Made by a program: the position numbers and the translations under genes
Part shown: positions 11,717 through 22,531 of the stretch, piece by piece
Layout: every line of letters starts with the position of its first letter
How positions within the stretch are numbered: the first letter of the stretch is position 1
Assembly (NCBI RefSeq): GCF_029867415.1
Contig: NC_081185.1
Coordinates: 83,392,679 to 83,456,678 of the forward strand
Reading direction: 5' to 3'
DNA length: 64,000 bases
Source of the DNA: Vicia villosa
Taxonomy: Eukaryota; Streptophyta; Magnoliopsida; Fabales; Fabaceae
The notes under the pieces: model-generated
Told to the model about the DNA's origin: nothing
Seen by the model: only the letters and a program-made list of their open reading frames with translations
Databases searched by the model: none

Positions 11717-12059
11717 GGCAAGAGCGCAGAATTTTGTCCAAATTTTTGTTTTTCACTTAGTGGGCCCCATTTATTTTAAATTCCCACCTCTTAAACCACC
11801 CAATTATCCATCATATTTTACTCTCTTTCTCCACTTTTATTCACTTTCTCTCTCACTCTTCCTTCATCTTCTTCATCTCCAACCCTAGCCTCCATTAAAA
11901 CCCACACACAAAACCTCCAAGTTCACCCTCCTATCTCCATCCTTTTGCAATCCGTCTTCACGAAAGTTCATCCTCTCATCATCCCAATCACTAATCTCTA
12001 ATTTATTTTTGCTTTCACCGTCGGTTTGTGTTCTTGAATTTTTTTTGTAGGTTGCAAGG
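11717..12059 (+). other. Pyrimidine-rich leader with a splice-acceptor-like end before ORF3
   Basis: About 340 bases rich in C and T (ctctctttctccac...), ending in a T-run plus gtag at 12041-12050, ten bases before the ATG at 12060. This looks like a 3' splice site, which would allow the third ORF to be expressed from a spliced subgenomic RNA, as proposed for env-like ORFs of plant retroelements. The splice is inferred from sequence only. Confidence 0.4.
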
Positions 12060-13208
12060 ATGCCTCCAAGGAAAGCTGTGCCAAGAAGAGCCAATGTTGG
12101 GACATCTAGACCCACACAAAGAGCACGGAGAGAGGAGAACGCCCATGGAATTACTTTTCGGTTGGACACTCAAAGAGAGAAGTATAATGCTCTTCTTCGT
12201 AGGAAGATTTTGCCGACAAGGTATGTTTGCGACACCACTACTGAAAGTTTAGGCATAAAAACTAAAATCCATCGTATGTTCCATGCTTTGGGTTTATTAA
12301 GATTGATTCAGTTTGAGGCTCCTACTTTTGAACGATTAACATATGAATTTCTGAGCACTCTTGAATTTGAGATGAAATTGAGAACGAACAGTTTAGAACC
12401 CGAGCATTACGGGACGCTAAAATTTCGTATGTTTGACATTGATCACGAATTAAGCCTGGAAGATTTTGGGCAAGCATTAAGAGTATCAAGTTCAGGTGCG
12501 GGGCGAGCACCAAACTCTTTTAACCCCGAAACATTTTGGATAGCTATAACAGGTAGAGAATCTTATTGTCCTAAAGGGGCAAAAGCAACAAGCATCCAAA
12601 ACCCGTGCTTCCGCTATGCCCAGAAGGCTTTGGCATACACACTCTTTGGTAGAGGAGATAGCCCGGGTGTAGCTTCCATTCGGGAGTTATATTTCTTATA
12701 CTGTATGGCTGAACGAACTCAGCCAAATGCGGCCGCCTTCATAGCTGATCATTTGAAAAAGGTGAGTAGGGCTAAATCAGGTGCTATTTCTGTTGGTGGC
12801 ATTATTACCGCTTTAGCGGACGGTTTGGGTTATGGTGCTGAGCTGCGGAATCTTCCAGAGGTAAATCCGCGTACTTTAAAAATTGATATGGCTGCTCTAA
12901 TTAAGCAAGGTATGATCTCTATGCAGCCCCAGACTTACTCTTTAATGATTCATGGGGCTCACATTTTAGAATTGCCTAATCCAAGCCGTGTATCTATTTA
13001 TGATCAAACTAACTGGTTGTATACTAGCACCACCGCTATGGGGGAAGGTGACATGGATTTGGAATTTTTGGATGCAGGTGATGAAGAAGATGACCCGCAG
13101 TACCATGAGGAAGCTGAACAAACAGGTCCACCCCCTAGCGGATTTAATGAGGGAACATCTCAAATGCCACAGGACAATTGGGGATGGATGCATTCTGAAA
13201 TAGAGTAA
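12060..13208 (+). pseudogene. ATHILA ORF-1-like protein gene (third ORF after pol)
   Basis: 382 codons up to TAA at 13206-13208. The central part (FEAPTFERLTYEFLSTL, ARKFRMFDIDHELS-like LKFRMFDIDHELSLEDFG, FWIAITGRESYCPKGAKAT, AYTLFGRGDSPGVAS, RELYFLYCM) has the pattern of the Arabidopsis retrotransposon ORF-1 (ATHILA) family. In this lineage the gene lies at the env position after pol; its role is not established. The N-terminus is basic (MPPRKAVPRRAN), and I see no signal peptide or clear membrane segment, so an envelope role is not supported. After the stop the same frame stays open for 56 more codons to TGA 13375-13377, with repeated QTRQGEE units and a Pro-rich end, so the stop is probably secondary. 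Confidence 0.75.
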
Positions 13209-13377
13209 CTGTGGGCGGAACAAACCCGCCAGGGCGAGGAGTTATTAAGGCAAGGCTTAGAGCAAACTCGCCAAGGAGAGGAGCAGACCCGACAAGGGAC
13301 TGCCATTTATAACATTCAGGAAATGATGCAACGCATGATGTTGCAATTTCCATATCCTCCACCGCCACCTCAGTGAG

Positions 13378-14688
13378 CTCTGTAAGTTTCCCTCATGCTT
13401 GTGTATCCATTGAGGACAATGTCAAATCCAAGTGTGGGGGGAAGTTCTTTTATGTTATTTCTGTTTTTGTTATTTCTATTCTATTTTCTTGTTTTATGTG
13501 TGTTTTGAGTTTTTGTTAACCAGGATGAATGTAATTCCAAAGAAAAGAATTGTGAGAATATAGGTGAAAAAGGAGGAAGACGCGCCTTATATTGGCTTTC
13601 GGGGCACCTATGAAAGTTGGCACAACTGAAAAAAAAAGTGCGAGACACAACTTGATGGTGCCGAGTGAAGGAGTCTAGAGCAACCTGAACTTGACACGAA
13701 GTTGTACAAGATGGAGACCATTTTTGAACCTGTATGCAATGCCAAACCTGTGAGGATATATAAAGCCAAACACTTCAATTCATCATGAGAGAGCATCGGG
13801 TATGGCATCATCACTCTAATTTTGCATTTGTTCTTCATATAGTACACACATCGATCACACACACTGAGGCATTTATTTTTTTTACCCTGAGCCTTTCGCA
13901 CCCAACCGTGTTGTTTATCATCCTTTGTAACCATCTTAAACCATCATCCATGTTTTTCTTTTTCTTATTCATAATCCCTTTTTGTTTCCTTTATTTTTGG
14001 TGTTAACTATAAGTCCGAGTCCGATAGTAAAAGTTAAGTTTGGGGTAACCAAGTCCGGTGACAAAAGAATGAGGCAAGTGTGAAAAAGAAAAGAAAAAAG
14101 AGAACACCTGAAAAGAGATGTGTTGTAAAAAGAAACAAAAAAAAAAAAGAAGAAAAAAAAAGGAAAAAAAATGATTTCGATACACACTTGCCATCATGTA
14201 AAGAATTAAGAGTCCAGAAAGCGGAAAAATCGCTAAACACCCCAAACACGATGTAATGTGCAAAATGATATCGGACTAATTAGTTAATACCGAACCATAA
14301 ACCATAGTACCCACTTTCTTTGTTTATCCTACCTACCCTAAGCCCCGTTACAACCCTTAAGTCCTCTAAACGTGTGTGTTGTTGATATTGTGGAAGTATG
14401 TTAGAATGTTTACAAAACAAAGAGTAGATATGTATGCCTTGATGAGCGAGTGAAACACTTAACCCCGAGAGAAGTTGTGAGAGTGTGATTGAGCTTGCAG
14501 GTAAAAGAATGAGTCAAAATTGAAGTACAACGGAAAAGTTCGGGGAGGGGGATCGAACACTTTGACACGAAGTAATCATCAAGTGTGGAAGCATCAGTTG
14601 TGTTGTGGAGAATAAACAAGATTCATAGGTGCCCTCTTGTTTTCTCGTCCATCACTTGAGGATAAGTAATGAGCTAAGTTTGGGGTTG
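13378..14688 (+). other. 3' non-coding region of the Cyclops-like element with repeated PPT-like motifs
   Basis: No coding region seen. Three polypurine-tract-like strings occur: aagtgtggggggaag near 13430, aagtttggggtaac near 14036, and aagtttggggttg at about 14676-14688 directly before the 3' LTR. The last is the likely plus-strand primer. An A/G-rich tract (about 14085-14175) lies between. Confidence 0.65.
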
Positions 14689-15148
14689 TGATCGGCCACC
14701 AATTTCACCTTGTTTCTATGTTCTGATCAATGGAAAAACACTTCATCTGGTGGTAATTTAAGTTATTTTAGTCTGGTTATTGTTAGTTTTGCTTAGTTTT
14801 ATGTTTGAGTTGGTTGTGTTATCTTTTCTAGTTTTTGTTGTTTTCCTTTTGCTTTTTGATCTTGTACTGGTAGTGTTTAAGTGTTGCTGGAACAGGGCAC
14901 GATTCGAGTCAAGGAAAGGCGGTTTTTGGCAAGTCAGAGGTCTGACACGGCCACCCGTGTCATGTGACACGGCCGTGTCACACTTGCTGAAGGGAGACAT
15001 CACAAATTCTTGGAAGCTCTAAGTCAGAGATCTGACACGGCCACCCGTGTCCCATGACACGACCATGTCAGACATGCTGAAGGAAAAAGATTTTGAAATC
15101 TTGGAATCAAGAAGACAGGAGTCTGACACAGCCACCCGTGTCCCATGA
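14689..15148 (+). repeat. 3' LTR of the Cyclops-like element, truncated
   Basis: Matches 4258-4739 at nearly every position, then stops at 15148 inside a palindromic module, where the copy at 4258 continues. It has one copy fewer of a roughly 22-bp repeat unit. What follows (tcaggggcaatc...) is Ogre-type 3' sequence, so about 990 bp of the LTR were lost by deletion or recombination. Confidence 0.85.
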
Positions 15149-15959
15149 TCAGGGGCAATCAAGTAAAGATTATGAGAATCTCTCAAGGGTGCCAAAACAA
15201 TCAGGGGCATGCATCCAAGAAGATCTAAAGCTACATCCCAACCAACATAGGACAATGTCTTGGGCCTATAATTACTAGGGGCATGTCGCCCATAATGCAC
15301 ATCTCATAAAGTCCTCACGAGGCGAATCTTTCAAAAGTTCCTACTAACAGGGGCAAATCTATGCAAGTCCAGTTTGACATCTTGATCAATATTCGGTGGC
15401 GTGTCCTAATTAAATCCAGGAATGGTAGTTACTATAATACTGGGGGAAATGTTCAGGGCATCCATGCCTTCCCAAATTCCAACTTCACAAGATTATATCC
15501 TCACAGAGCAATCCTCAAGAAGATATCTTCAAATGCTCTCGTCCCGACAAAGACATGGCTCCCCAACAGAGTTTACATCTTCAACACTACCGGTTCTCCA
15601 ACACTTTGCTCTTCTCCAACATGGTTTATTCATATCTCTAATCCCCAATCAGGGTACATTAAGTTACTAATCATCCCCAAGCAGAAATCATAAATCCCCA
15701 GCTGAGCATCTTCAAAACGAAATCAGACAACAGAATCACCATGACACAAAGATTTATTTTCTCAATCGAAACAGGATAAATCGTATTCATACATCATATA
15801 TCATAAACATATTCATCCATTGCATACATTACTTCATGATAAACTCATACATACAAGTCTCTCATTTATTTTGAGAAACTTATCACATAATACATACATC
15901 ATGACATTGCATAAATATTAACTTTACCTTTTTCAGGATACAGGTACGAGCAGATGAAC

Positions 15960-16115
15960 AATATCTCCGATCTAACTCAGTTACTACGAACGGTACTGAC
16001 ACGGTCGATATTCAGAGATCTAATTCTATCATCACGAACGGTGTAGACACGATCATCTCTCCAAGATCTAATTCGGCCACTGCGAATGGTGCTGACACAA
16101 TCAAAGAAAGAGACA
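15960..16115. repeat. Imperfect tandem repeat, about 57 bp x 3
   Basis: Three successive copies of a unit of the form gatctaattc...cacgaacggt(g/a)..gacacg: starts near 15970, 16017 and 16064. The copies differ at many positions. Confidence 0.6.
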
Positions 16116-16149
16116 GACTTAATCATGACACTCAATTCAGAAAAGACCA

Positions 16150-16720
16150 CGACAACTGAGTCACGATAAAGGAATCACGATAACTGAGTCACGATAATGG
16201 AATCACGACAACTGAGTCATGATAATGGAATCACGACAACTGAGTCACGATAATGGAATCACGACAACTGAGTCACGATAATGGAATCACGACAACTGAG
16301 TCACGATAATGGAATCACGACAATTGAGTCACGATGATGGAATCACGACAACTGAGTCACGATAAAGGAATCACGACAACTGAGTCACGATAATGGAATC
16401 GCGACAACTGAGTCACGATGATGGAATCACGACAACTGAGTCACGATAATGGAATCACGACAACCGAGTCACGATGATGGAATCACGACAACTGAGTCAC
16501 GATAATGGAATCACGACAACCGAGTCACGATGATGGAATAACGACAACTGAGTCACGATAATGGAATCACGACAACTGAGTCACGATAATGGAATCACGA
16601 AAACTGAGTCACGATAACAGAATCACGACAACTGAGTCACGATAACAGAATCACGACAACAGAGTCACGGTAATGGCATCACGACAATGAAGTCACGACA
16701 ATGGAGTCACAACGATTAAG
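16150..16720. repeat. Tandem array, about 28-bp unit, around 20 copies
   Basis: The unit is close to gataatggaatcacgacaa followed by ctgagtcac; neighbours differ by single substitutions (cgag for ctgag, gatgatgg for gataatgg) and copies decay at the right end. It is satellite-like and lies in the 3' region of an Ogre-type element, which is the known setting for newly arising satellites in this lineage. Confidence 0.85.
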
Positions 16721-17053
16721 TCACATATCTAATCCCGGTATTCAGTTCAGAAACAATCATGACAATAGAGTCACTACAATTAATTCACTTCACACTCCCA
16801 ACATTCGAATGGCATCTTTAAGCCCATCTCCAACAAACACTTCTCAATACTTCGAGCTCGGATATAGTCTAACGTACGACTTATTCTGAATTTCGTATTT
16901 ATCCAAATCGGATGGCATTTTCAAATCCCATCTCCGACAACAGTCCCTACTTCAGCTAGGGCAAATTTCTGGGTATTCTAGTGTTCAATCCTCTTATACC
17001 TTTAGATTCCGACAGGCACACATGCCAGTCTACATCTTCAGATATAAGAAAAT

Positions 17054-17067
17054 TGAACAGGGGCAAC
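17054..17067 (+). other. Polypurine tract before the Ogre-type LTR
   Basis: gaacaggggcaac lies immediately before TGTCATACCCC at 17068, the expected place for plus-strand priming. It makes the LTR look like a 3' LTR of the sequence to its left. Confidence 0.6.
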
Positions 17068-18912
17068 TGTCATACCCCAAAATTTGCCCATACTATTTCT
17101 CTTATTCACATTCAAATCAATGAATCAATGGCTCCAAGGCATCCCATATGGCCCGAGATATCTCACATTACTTCCATGACAAGTCTTAGGTCTCAGCTCA
17201 AAGGATTGGTCACTCAATTGTTCAGAAAGTCAATTGTGGTCAAAGTAAAGTCAAAACTCTTGATTGAAGTATCATTCACCATTTGATCAAGAATTGATCA
17301 TGGTTCATCAAGGAAAGATCAAAAATCAACAAAAACCTCAGTTACTATATTAGGGTTTTCATAGGAGAAAGTCAACTGAACTTTGACCAGCCATAACTCC
17401 TACATGGAACATCAGATCATGCCAGTCCCTCAATCCAATGCCCCAGACACGCTAGTCCATGATATGGACTTACCAGCTAGCCACACATGATCCAGATTTA
17501 ATATATTTTTACATTTTTCTATTTTATTTATTTTTCTTTGCAAAATTAATTTAAAATAGTTTTAAAAATCAGAAAAATATTTTTAAGTTGATAAAATATT
17601 GTTTTAATTTTTGACACAAAAATATTTTATTTTTCTTAATAATAAAAATATTTTGTTTAATTAATCAATATATATTCAAATATTTCATTTTAAATATTTC
17701 TAAACCATCAAAAAATCAGAAAAAAATATTTTCTTTTTATTAAATTAAGTTTATATATTATAAGCTAATTTTGTACATATTTAGAATATTTTTCTCTTCA
17801 AGTTTAATATATGTGTATAATTATTTGCATAATTATATGTTAATTAACTTAATAATTTCAAAAACAATTTCAAAAATCCCAAAAAAATTATTTTTGTTTT
17901 AAAATTAATTAAAAAACATTTTGAACATAGTTTAGACTTAATTTTTAGGTTTAAATTTTATTTCTACCTTTTTTCTCATTTAATTAAATTAATTATGCAT
18001 TAATTCTAATTAAAATCAACCATCTAAAAAATCCAAAAATACTTCCTTTTATCTTATTGCAATTTAAATTCCTAGATAAGTGTATAGGTTGTCAAATTCA
18101 TGTAAATAGCGTAGTTTACATTTCCCGCACAATCGATGTAATAGCGTAGATTTACTTTCCGCATTTTAATTCCTGTACATATAAAATTGCGTGTATGCCA
18201 AGAATAACAACTGAAGCGCTAGATCACTAATCTCAAAGACAAAAAATATCTGAAAACAAAACACAATCATACTTGCACCTCTTAGGGTAATCCCTCTGTT
18301 ACTCTTTTCAAAAATCAAATTCTATTGTTTCAAATACAAATCCAAACTTTTGTTTACATCCGGTAAAAGGAGAATTTTCTAAAAGAAATAGGAAAGGGCC
18401 TTATAAATCTAGGGTAGATCTCCTAATTGCTTGCTCAAATCAAAACAACAAATGTCTCACATATTCACCGTTTTTCCAAAACAAAGCTTTCAAAAAAGAC
18501 AACACTTGGTATATATCCAAACAAGGATCATTACGAAGTTAAAGATCTTTTTTTTCAAAACATCTTTCGAAAGATAAAACACTTTGTATACATCCGCACA
18601 AGGATCATTACAAAGTTAATTTACAAAGGTATTTTAAAACCACATACAAGCATTTCAAGGCAAGACAAATGATTCAAACAAGTGAGCTAAGCAATTAAGA
18701 GTCCATGGATAACCATGGATACAAAGGGGTGCTAATACCTTCCCTTTGTATAACCTATCCCCTTACCCAAAATCTCTTAAAGGTCTTTTTCTGTTTCTTT
18801 TATAAACCTTTCCTTAATTGGATAAAATAAAAGTCGGTGGCGACTCTCTGATTTTCAAAACTCTAAAATAAAAGAAGAGTCAGTTTGTATCTCACAAAAA
18901 CCGAGGACGACA
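17068..18912 (+). repeat. Ogre-type LTR shared by two element bodies
   Basis: Starts TGTCATACCCCAAAATTTGCC, the typical start for legume Ogre-related LTRs, and ends ...ggacgaca just before a tRNA-Arg-type PBS; about 1845 bp. The U5 end has the characteristic ccatggataaccatgg, ccttccctttgtataacc and ggtggcgactc strings also present at 2810-2970. It has a PPT on the left and a PBS on the right, so it serves as 3' LTR for one body and 5' LTR for the other. 17480-18080 is very AT-rich. Confidence 0.75.
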
Positions 18913-18916
18913 GAAC

Positions 18917-18934
18917 TGGCGACTCTGCTGGGGA
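18917..18934 (+). other. Primer binding site, tRNA-Arg type (Ogre)
   Basis: tggcgactctgctgggga lies four bases after the LTR end. This is the PBS known from Ogre elements, attributed to tRNA-Arg. Confidence 0.8.
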
Positions 18935-19596
18935 ATTCAAAAAATTCCAAAACAAAATGTTTTCAAAAGGGATTACCTTAGAGATTAGATCACTTTGATG
19001 TTTTCAATTGCTTGTCTTGTTTGCTCTATCTTTCAAAGGTTTGTTTGGGATTTGAATTTACTTGTGTGAAAGATTCTAACCCGAATCTCGAGATACCATA
19101 AGTATGTGACAATAGACCAAGGAAATTGTACGGCATGTACCGATATGGTTGATCTGGTAGTCACCGTTAGTGCGACACTTTGGTCTGTACTGATATCCCT
19201 TGAAAACGATCAAGGAGTACGTTAGGCTTCCGAAGTGTCACCAAGCACTAATTTGCCTTAAAACCTTTAGTTGAACTTGACTTGTGGCCTATTAAGTGAT
19301 TAACTTTGAAATTGATCGAAGTTGGTTATCCTCGAGGAATGTTTTGATCGACCGCCCGAGTGCCGTATTAAGATGTTGTCTCCAAGGATCATAGAACCCG
19401 AATACCATTCTAAGACAGGTTTAAACCAACTCAACTTCAGTGGGGAGGGTATCACCTATAAACCTCGTGCAGGCCTTTGAACCTAAGGCTATTGTGTGAT
19501 TTGCGTGTGTTTGCCACATGTTTTACATCATGACATCATAACATCATAAACATATCATTTTCTCACTAATCATTTCAAGGATCAAAGAGTTTATTT
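18935..19596 (+). other. Ogre-type 5' leader (element B)
   Basis: No coding sequence. It aligns with 3020-3490 of element A (aagcactaatttgcc, aacttcagtggggagggta, catcatgacatcat). It ends with ttttgttgttgcag at about 19595-19608, just before the first Met of ORF1, which resembles a splice acceptor. Confidence 0.6.
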
Positions 19597-20955
19597 TTGT
19601 TGTTGCAGGTAATGGCTCCCGCTACCAGAAATTATATCCGAATCAACATCTCAACAGTACCATCTGAGCTTAAGGAATTAATATCAGAATTTCCCAGAAA
19701 TGCTCAATTCACCGAGAGGCGTGGTCACCTACTCCATTTGGTTACCTCAAAGTTTGAAGAAGACATGATACGGGTTTTGTTCCAATTCTTTGATCCTGAA
19801 CATCATTGTTTTACATTTCCCGATTACCAGCTAGTACCCACCTTGGAGGAATTCTCTGAACTAATTGGGTTGCCTGTTCGAGGTCGATTACCTTTCACTG
19901 GTTTAGAAAAGATTCCAAAGTCTGAAATCATTGCTGCTGCCTTACATTTATGAAAGTCAGAAATCGAGTCTAATTGGGAAACAAAGAATGGAGTCGAGGG
20001 TTTGCTTACTAAGTTCTTGATGGGAAAGGCTCAATCACTATTAAAGGATAAAAGTTACCAAGATTTTGAGGAAGTTGTGGCTCTTTTGATTTATGGGTTT
20101 GTTTTATTCCCTAATCCCGACCAATTCATAAGTGTGCACGCTATCAACATTTTCATAACCCGCAATCCGGTGCCTACTTTGCTGGGAGACATTCTACATT
20201 CTCTACACACTCGTACCATGAAAAAGCGAGGAACTCTTATGTGTTGTGTACCACTACTGGCTAGATGGTTTACCTTACACCTTCCCCGATCAGTGTTGAG
20301 AAACGAACAAAGGATGCAATGGTCTCGTAGAATCATGTCTTTATCTCATTCAGATATTCGGTGGAACAACTTTTTTCAAAAAAAAATTACTCTCATTGAC
20401 CATTGTGGGAAGTACCCTAATGTGCCACTCCTTGGCATTAAGGGAGGCATCACCTACAATCCCTCTTTAGCTTTGCGCCAATTCGGATATGCACGAAGTA
20501 ATGGTCCTCACAACATGATCATCCACGGCATTGTGTTCGACTACGAAGATGATTTCCAAAAATATCGACGAAGGTTTATACATGCTTGGAGCAGTGTCTA
20601 CAAAGTAGAAAGCAAGACTTTAGGACAATGGAATTCTATTCCTATGGAGCCTTACCTCAAATGGGTGCGTGCTCGTGCTCAGAAGTTCATCATGCCATAT
20701 CCCGCTATCCTACCTGTGACTATTGAACCAGACGTCGAAGGGAAGGAACCGCGAGTTATTTTACATCCGGACATGCCGACTTACCCGAAGGAACTGCAGA
20801 AATCTTGGGTTCAACTAAAAGAGGAAAGAGACACCTTCAAAGCACACTGTCAAGACTATGAGAGAAAAGTGTTGGAGCTCACCAGACAACTCCATGAAGA
20901 ACAACAGATCAATACATTCTTGGGTGCAAAGAGAAAGCGTCCGTGGGAAGCTTGA
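19597..20955 (+). pseudogene. Ogre-type ORF1 (extra ORF upstream of gag) with one nonsense codon
   Basis: A single frame of 452 codons interrupted by one TGA at 19951-19953. The first good Met, MAPATRNYIRINIS, is at 19612. The domain reads ...LISEFPRNAQFTERRGHLLHLV, FFDPEHHCFTFPDYQLVPTLEEF, ELIGLPVRGRLPF, later LIYGFVLFPNPDQFIS, FITRNPVPTLLGDILHSLH, KKRGTLMCCVPLLARWF. This is the protein found between the leader and gag in Ogre-lineage elements, and I believe it corresponds to the plant domain now called DUF7745; its function is unknown. The C-terminus (about residues 400-440) is a coiled-coil-like Lys/Glu stretch ending KRKRPWEA. Apart from the TGA the frame is intact, so decay is slight. 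It is followed by a 250-bp spacer and gag. Confidence 0.75.
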
Positions 20956-21205
20956 AGGATCTTTTATTTTCTTTTATTTTGCTTTATCTTGTAAGCCCGA
21001 AAGAGGCAAAGAAAAAAAAAAGGAAAAAAAAAGAAAAAAAGAAAGAAATAAAATGTTTGACTAATAAATGTTTGTTTCTATTTTTAACAAATCTAAATTC
21101 TAAGATCCTTGAAAACATTGCATATGCATCTCATTCATAAACATTGCATAACAGGTCCGCATAACAGGTTTCTCATCTTCTCGCCGTTTATTACAGTTAG
21201 AAAGG
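20956..21205 (+). other. Spacer between ORF1 and gag of element B
   Basis: Contains an A/G-rich tract (about 21005-21052) and the phrase gatccttgaaaacattgcat...gcataacaggt, which also precedes gag in element A (3812-3862). No coding sequence. Confidence 0.5.
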
Positions 21206-21385
21206 ATGGAGTCTGAAGCAAGCATCAAAAATCTTGAAGCACAAAACGCCCAAGTTCAAATAGCAATTCTGGAGCTAGCAAAGGGGCAACAAGAACTGAA
21301 AGCCCCGATGATAAGGAAAAAGAAGAAGCCCAAGGGATCTGTAGGTTTAAGCCACCTAGTGAGAAAAGTCAAAATCCCAGCCAGG
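21206..21385 (+). pseudogene. Ogre-type gag, N-terminal fragment (element B)
   Basis: 60 codons starting MESEASIKNLEAQNAQVQI, a short heptad-like coiled coil, followed by a basic KKKKPKG run. It parallels the gag start of element A (3915 onward). The frame is cut at 21385 by the copia-type LTR starting tgaagggtag. No continuation of gag is found beyond 39090, where a different LTR follows, so element B has lost everything downstream. Confidence 0.65.
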
Positions 21386-22531
21386 TGAAGGGTAGAAAAA
21401 CACTTAGAAAGGGGGGGGTTTGAATAAGTGTAGTTTCAAAACTTGTAAGATAAAAACAACTTGCACAATTATTTTTATCCTGGTTCGTTGTTAACTAAAC
21501 TACTCCAGTCCACCCTTATCAGGTGATTTACCTCAACTGAGGATTTAATCCACTAATCACACGAGATTACAAGGGTTTTCCACTTAGACAACTGCTAAGT
21601 CTTCTAGAGTCTTCTGATCACAACCTGATCACTCAAGGAACAATATGCTTAGATAACCTCTAAGACTTTTCTAGAGTATTCTGATCTACCTGATCACTCT
21701 AGTCCTTTACAACTTAATGTAAACAAATTCTAAGAGTATTACAATGCTTCTGAAAAGCTATAATCACAACTGTGATATTTCTCTTAAAGTTTAAGCTTAA
21801 TCTCACTATAGTATTACAACAGCAATAAGTGAGGTTGAAGATGAAGTTTGAGAGCTTTCAAAATGAACAGCGTTTCAGCAAAGTTTTTGTTAAGAGTTGT
21901 ATGCAGTTTCGTTAACCTTTGCTTCTCTTCAGAACTTCAATTTATAGGCGCATGAGAAGATGACCGTTGGTTGCATTTAATGCTTTGCGTATTCCGTACA
22001 GCATTGCATTTAATGTTTCACTCTTTTGTCAACTACCTCGAGCCTTGCTATCGCTGTGTCTACTGACGTTGCCGTTAATAGCTTCTAACGTTCCTTTTGT
22101 CAGTCAGCGTAGCCTGCCATCTTGTACTTGATTCTGATTGATCTTTGTAAATACAACGTTTGAATATCATCAGAGTCAATACAGGTTGGTGCAGAGCATC
22201 TTCTTGTCTTCTGACCTCGAAGTGCTTCTGAGCGTGATACCATGAGAACTTCAGTGCTTCTGCTTCTGATCTCAAGTTCTTCTGATGCTTCCATAGACCA
22301 TGTTCTGCTTCTGCTTGACCATCTTCTGATGTCTTGCCAGACCATGTTCTGATGTTGCATGCTGAACCTTCTGAGTCAGTGCTTCTTGCGCTGATTTTGT
22401 GCATACTCTTTATATTATTCCTGAAATGGAAATTACACAGTATTAGAGTACCACATTATCTCATACAAAATTCATATACATTGTTATCATCAAAAATAAG
22501 AATATTGATCAGAACAAATCTTGTTCTAACA
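21386..22531 (-). repeat. 3' LTR of the Maximus-like element
   Basis: On the plus strand it runs from tgaagggtag to ttctaaca; on the minus strand it starts TGTTAGAACAAG directly after the PPT. About 1146 bp. The first 325 bp are repeated at 38768-39090. The five plus-strand bases before it (ccagg, 21381-21385) should be the target duplication, but the other copy is lost. Confidence 0.85.

Larger units (their letters stand above)
4258..15148 (+). mobile_element. Athila-lineage (Cyclops-like) Ty3/gypsy retrotransposon, 3' truncated
   Basis: Order: 5' LTR (4258-5711), PBS (5718-5735), gag-pol (5847-11314), a structured leader, an ATHILA ORF-1-like gene (12060-13208), a long 3' non-coding region, a PPT (about 14671-14688) and the first 460 bp of the 3' LTR (14689-15148). 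The domain order protease-RT-RNase H-integrase and the extra ORF after pol are typical of the Athila clade; the legume member is Cyclops. It is inserted in the gag of an Ogre-type element. The aligned parts of its LTRs differ at about five positions in 460 plus one repeat-unit change, so the insertion is fairly young. Inactive: a stop in gag, a frameshift in integrase, a stop in the third ORF and a truncated 3' LTR. Confidence 0.85.
15149..17067 (+). mobile_element. 3' non-coding region of an Ogre-type element, upstream of its LTR
   Basis: Several caggggca strings, two tandem-repeat blocks and a final PPT lead directly into an LTR at 17068. Ogre elements are known to carry hypervariable tandem repeats between the coding region and the 3' LTR, and this fits. 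No coding sequence is seen; the small open frames match nothing. The left boundary is the truncated Cyclops 3' LTR. Confidence 0.65.

Noticed and set aside
13608..14263. Minus-strand frames in the Cyclops 3' region
   Set aside because: Low-complexity Phe/Lys-rich products from an A/G-rich tract; no homology pattern.
16150..16720. CRISPR-like look of evenly spaced repeats
   Set aside because: The units are contiguous with no unique spacers, and the context is a plant retrotransposon 3' region; this is a tandem repeat.
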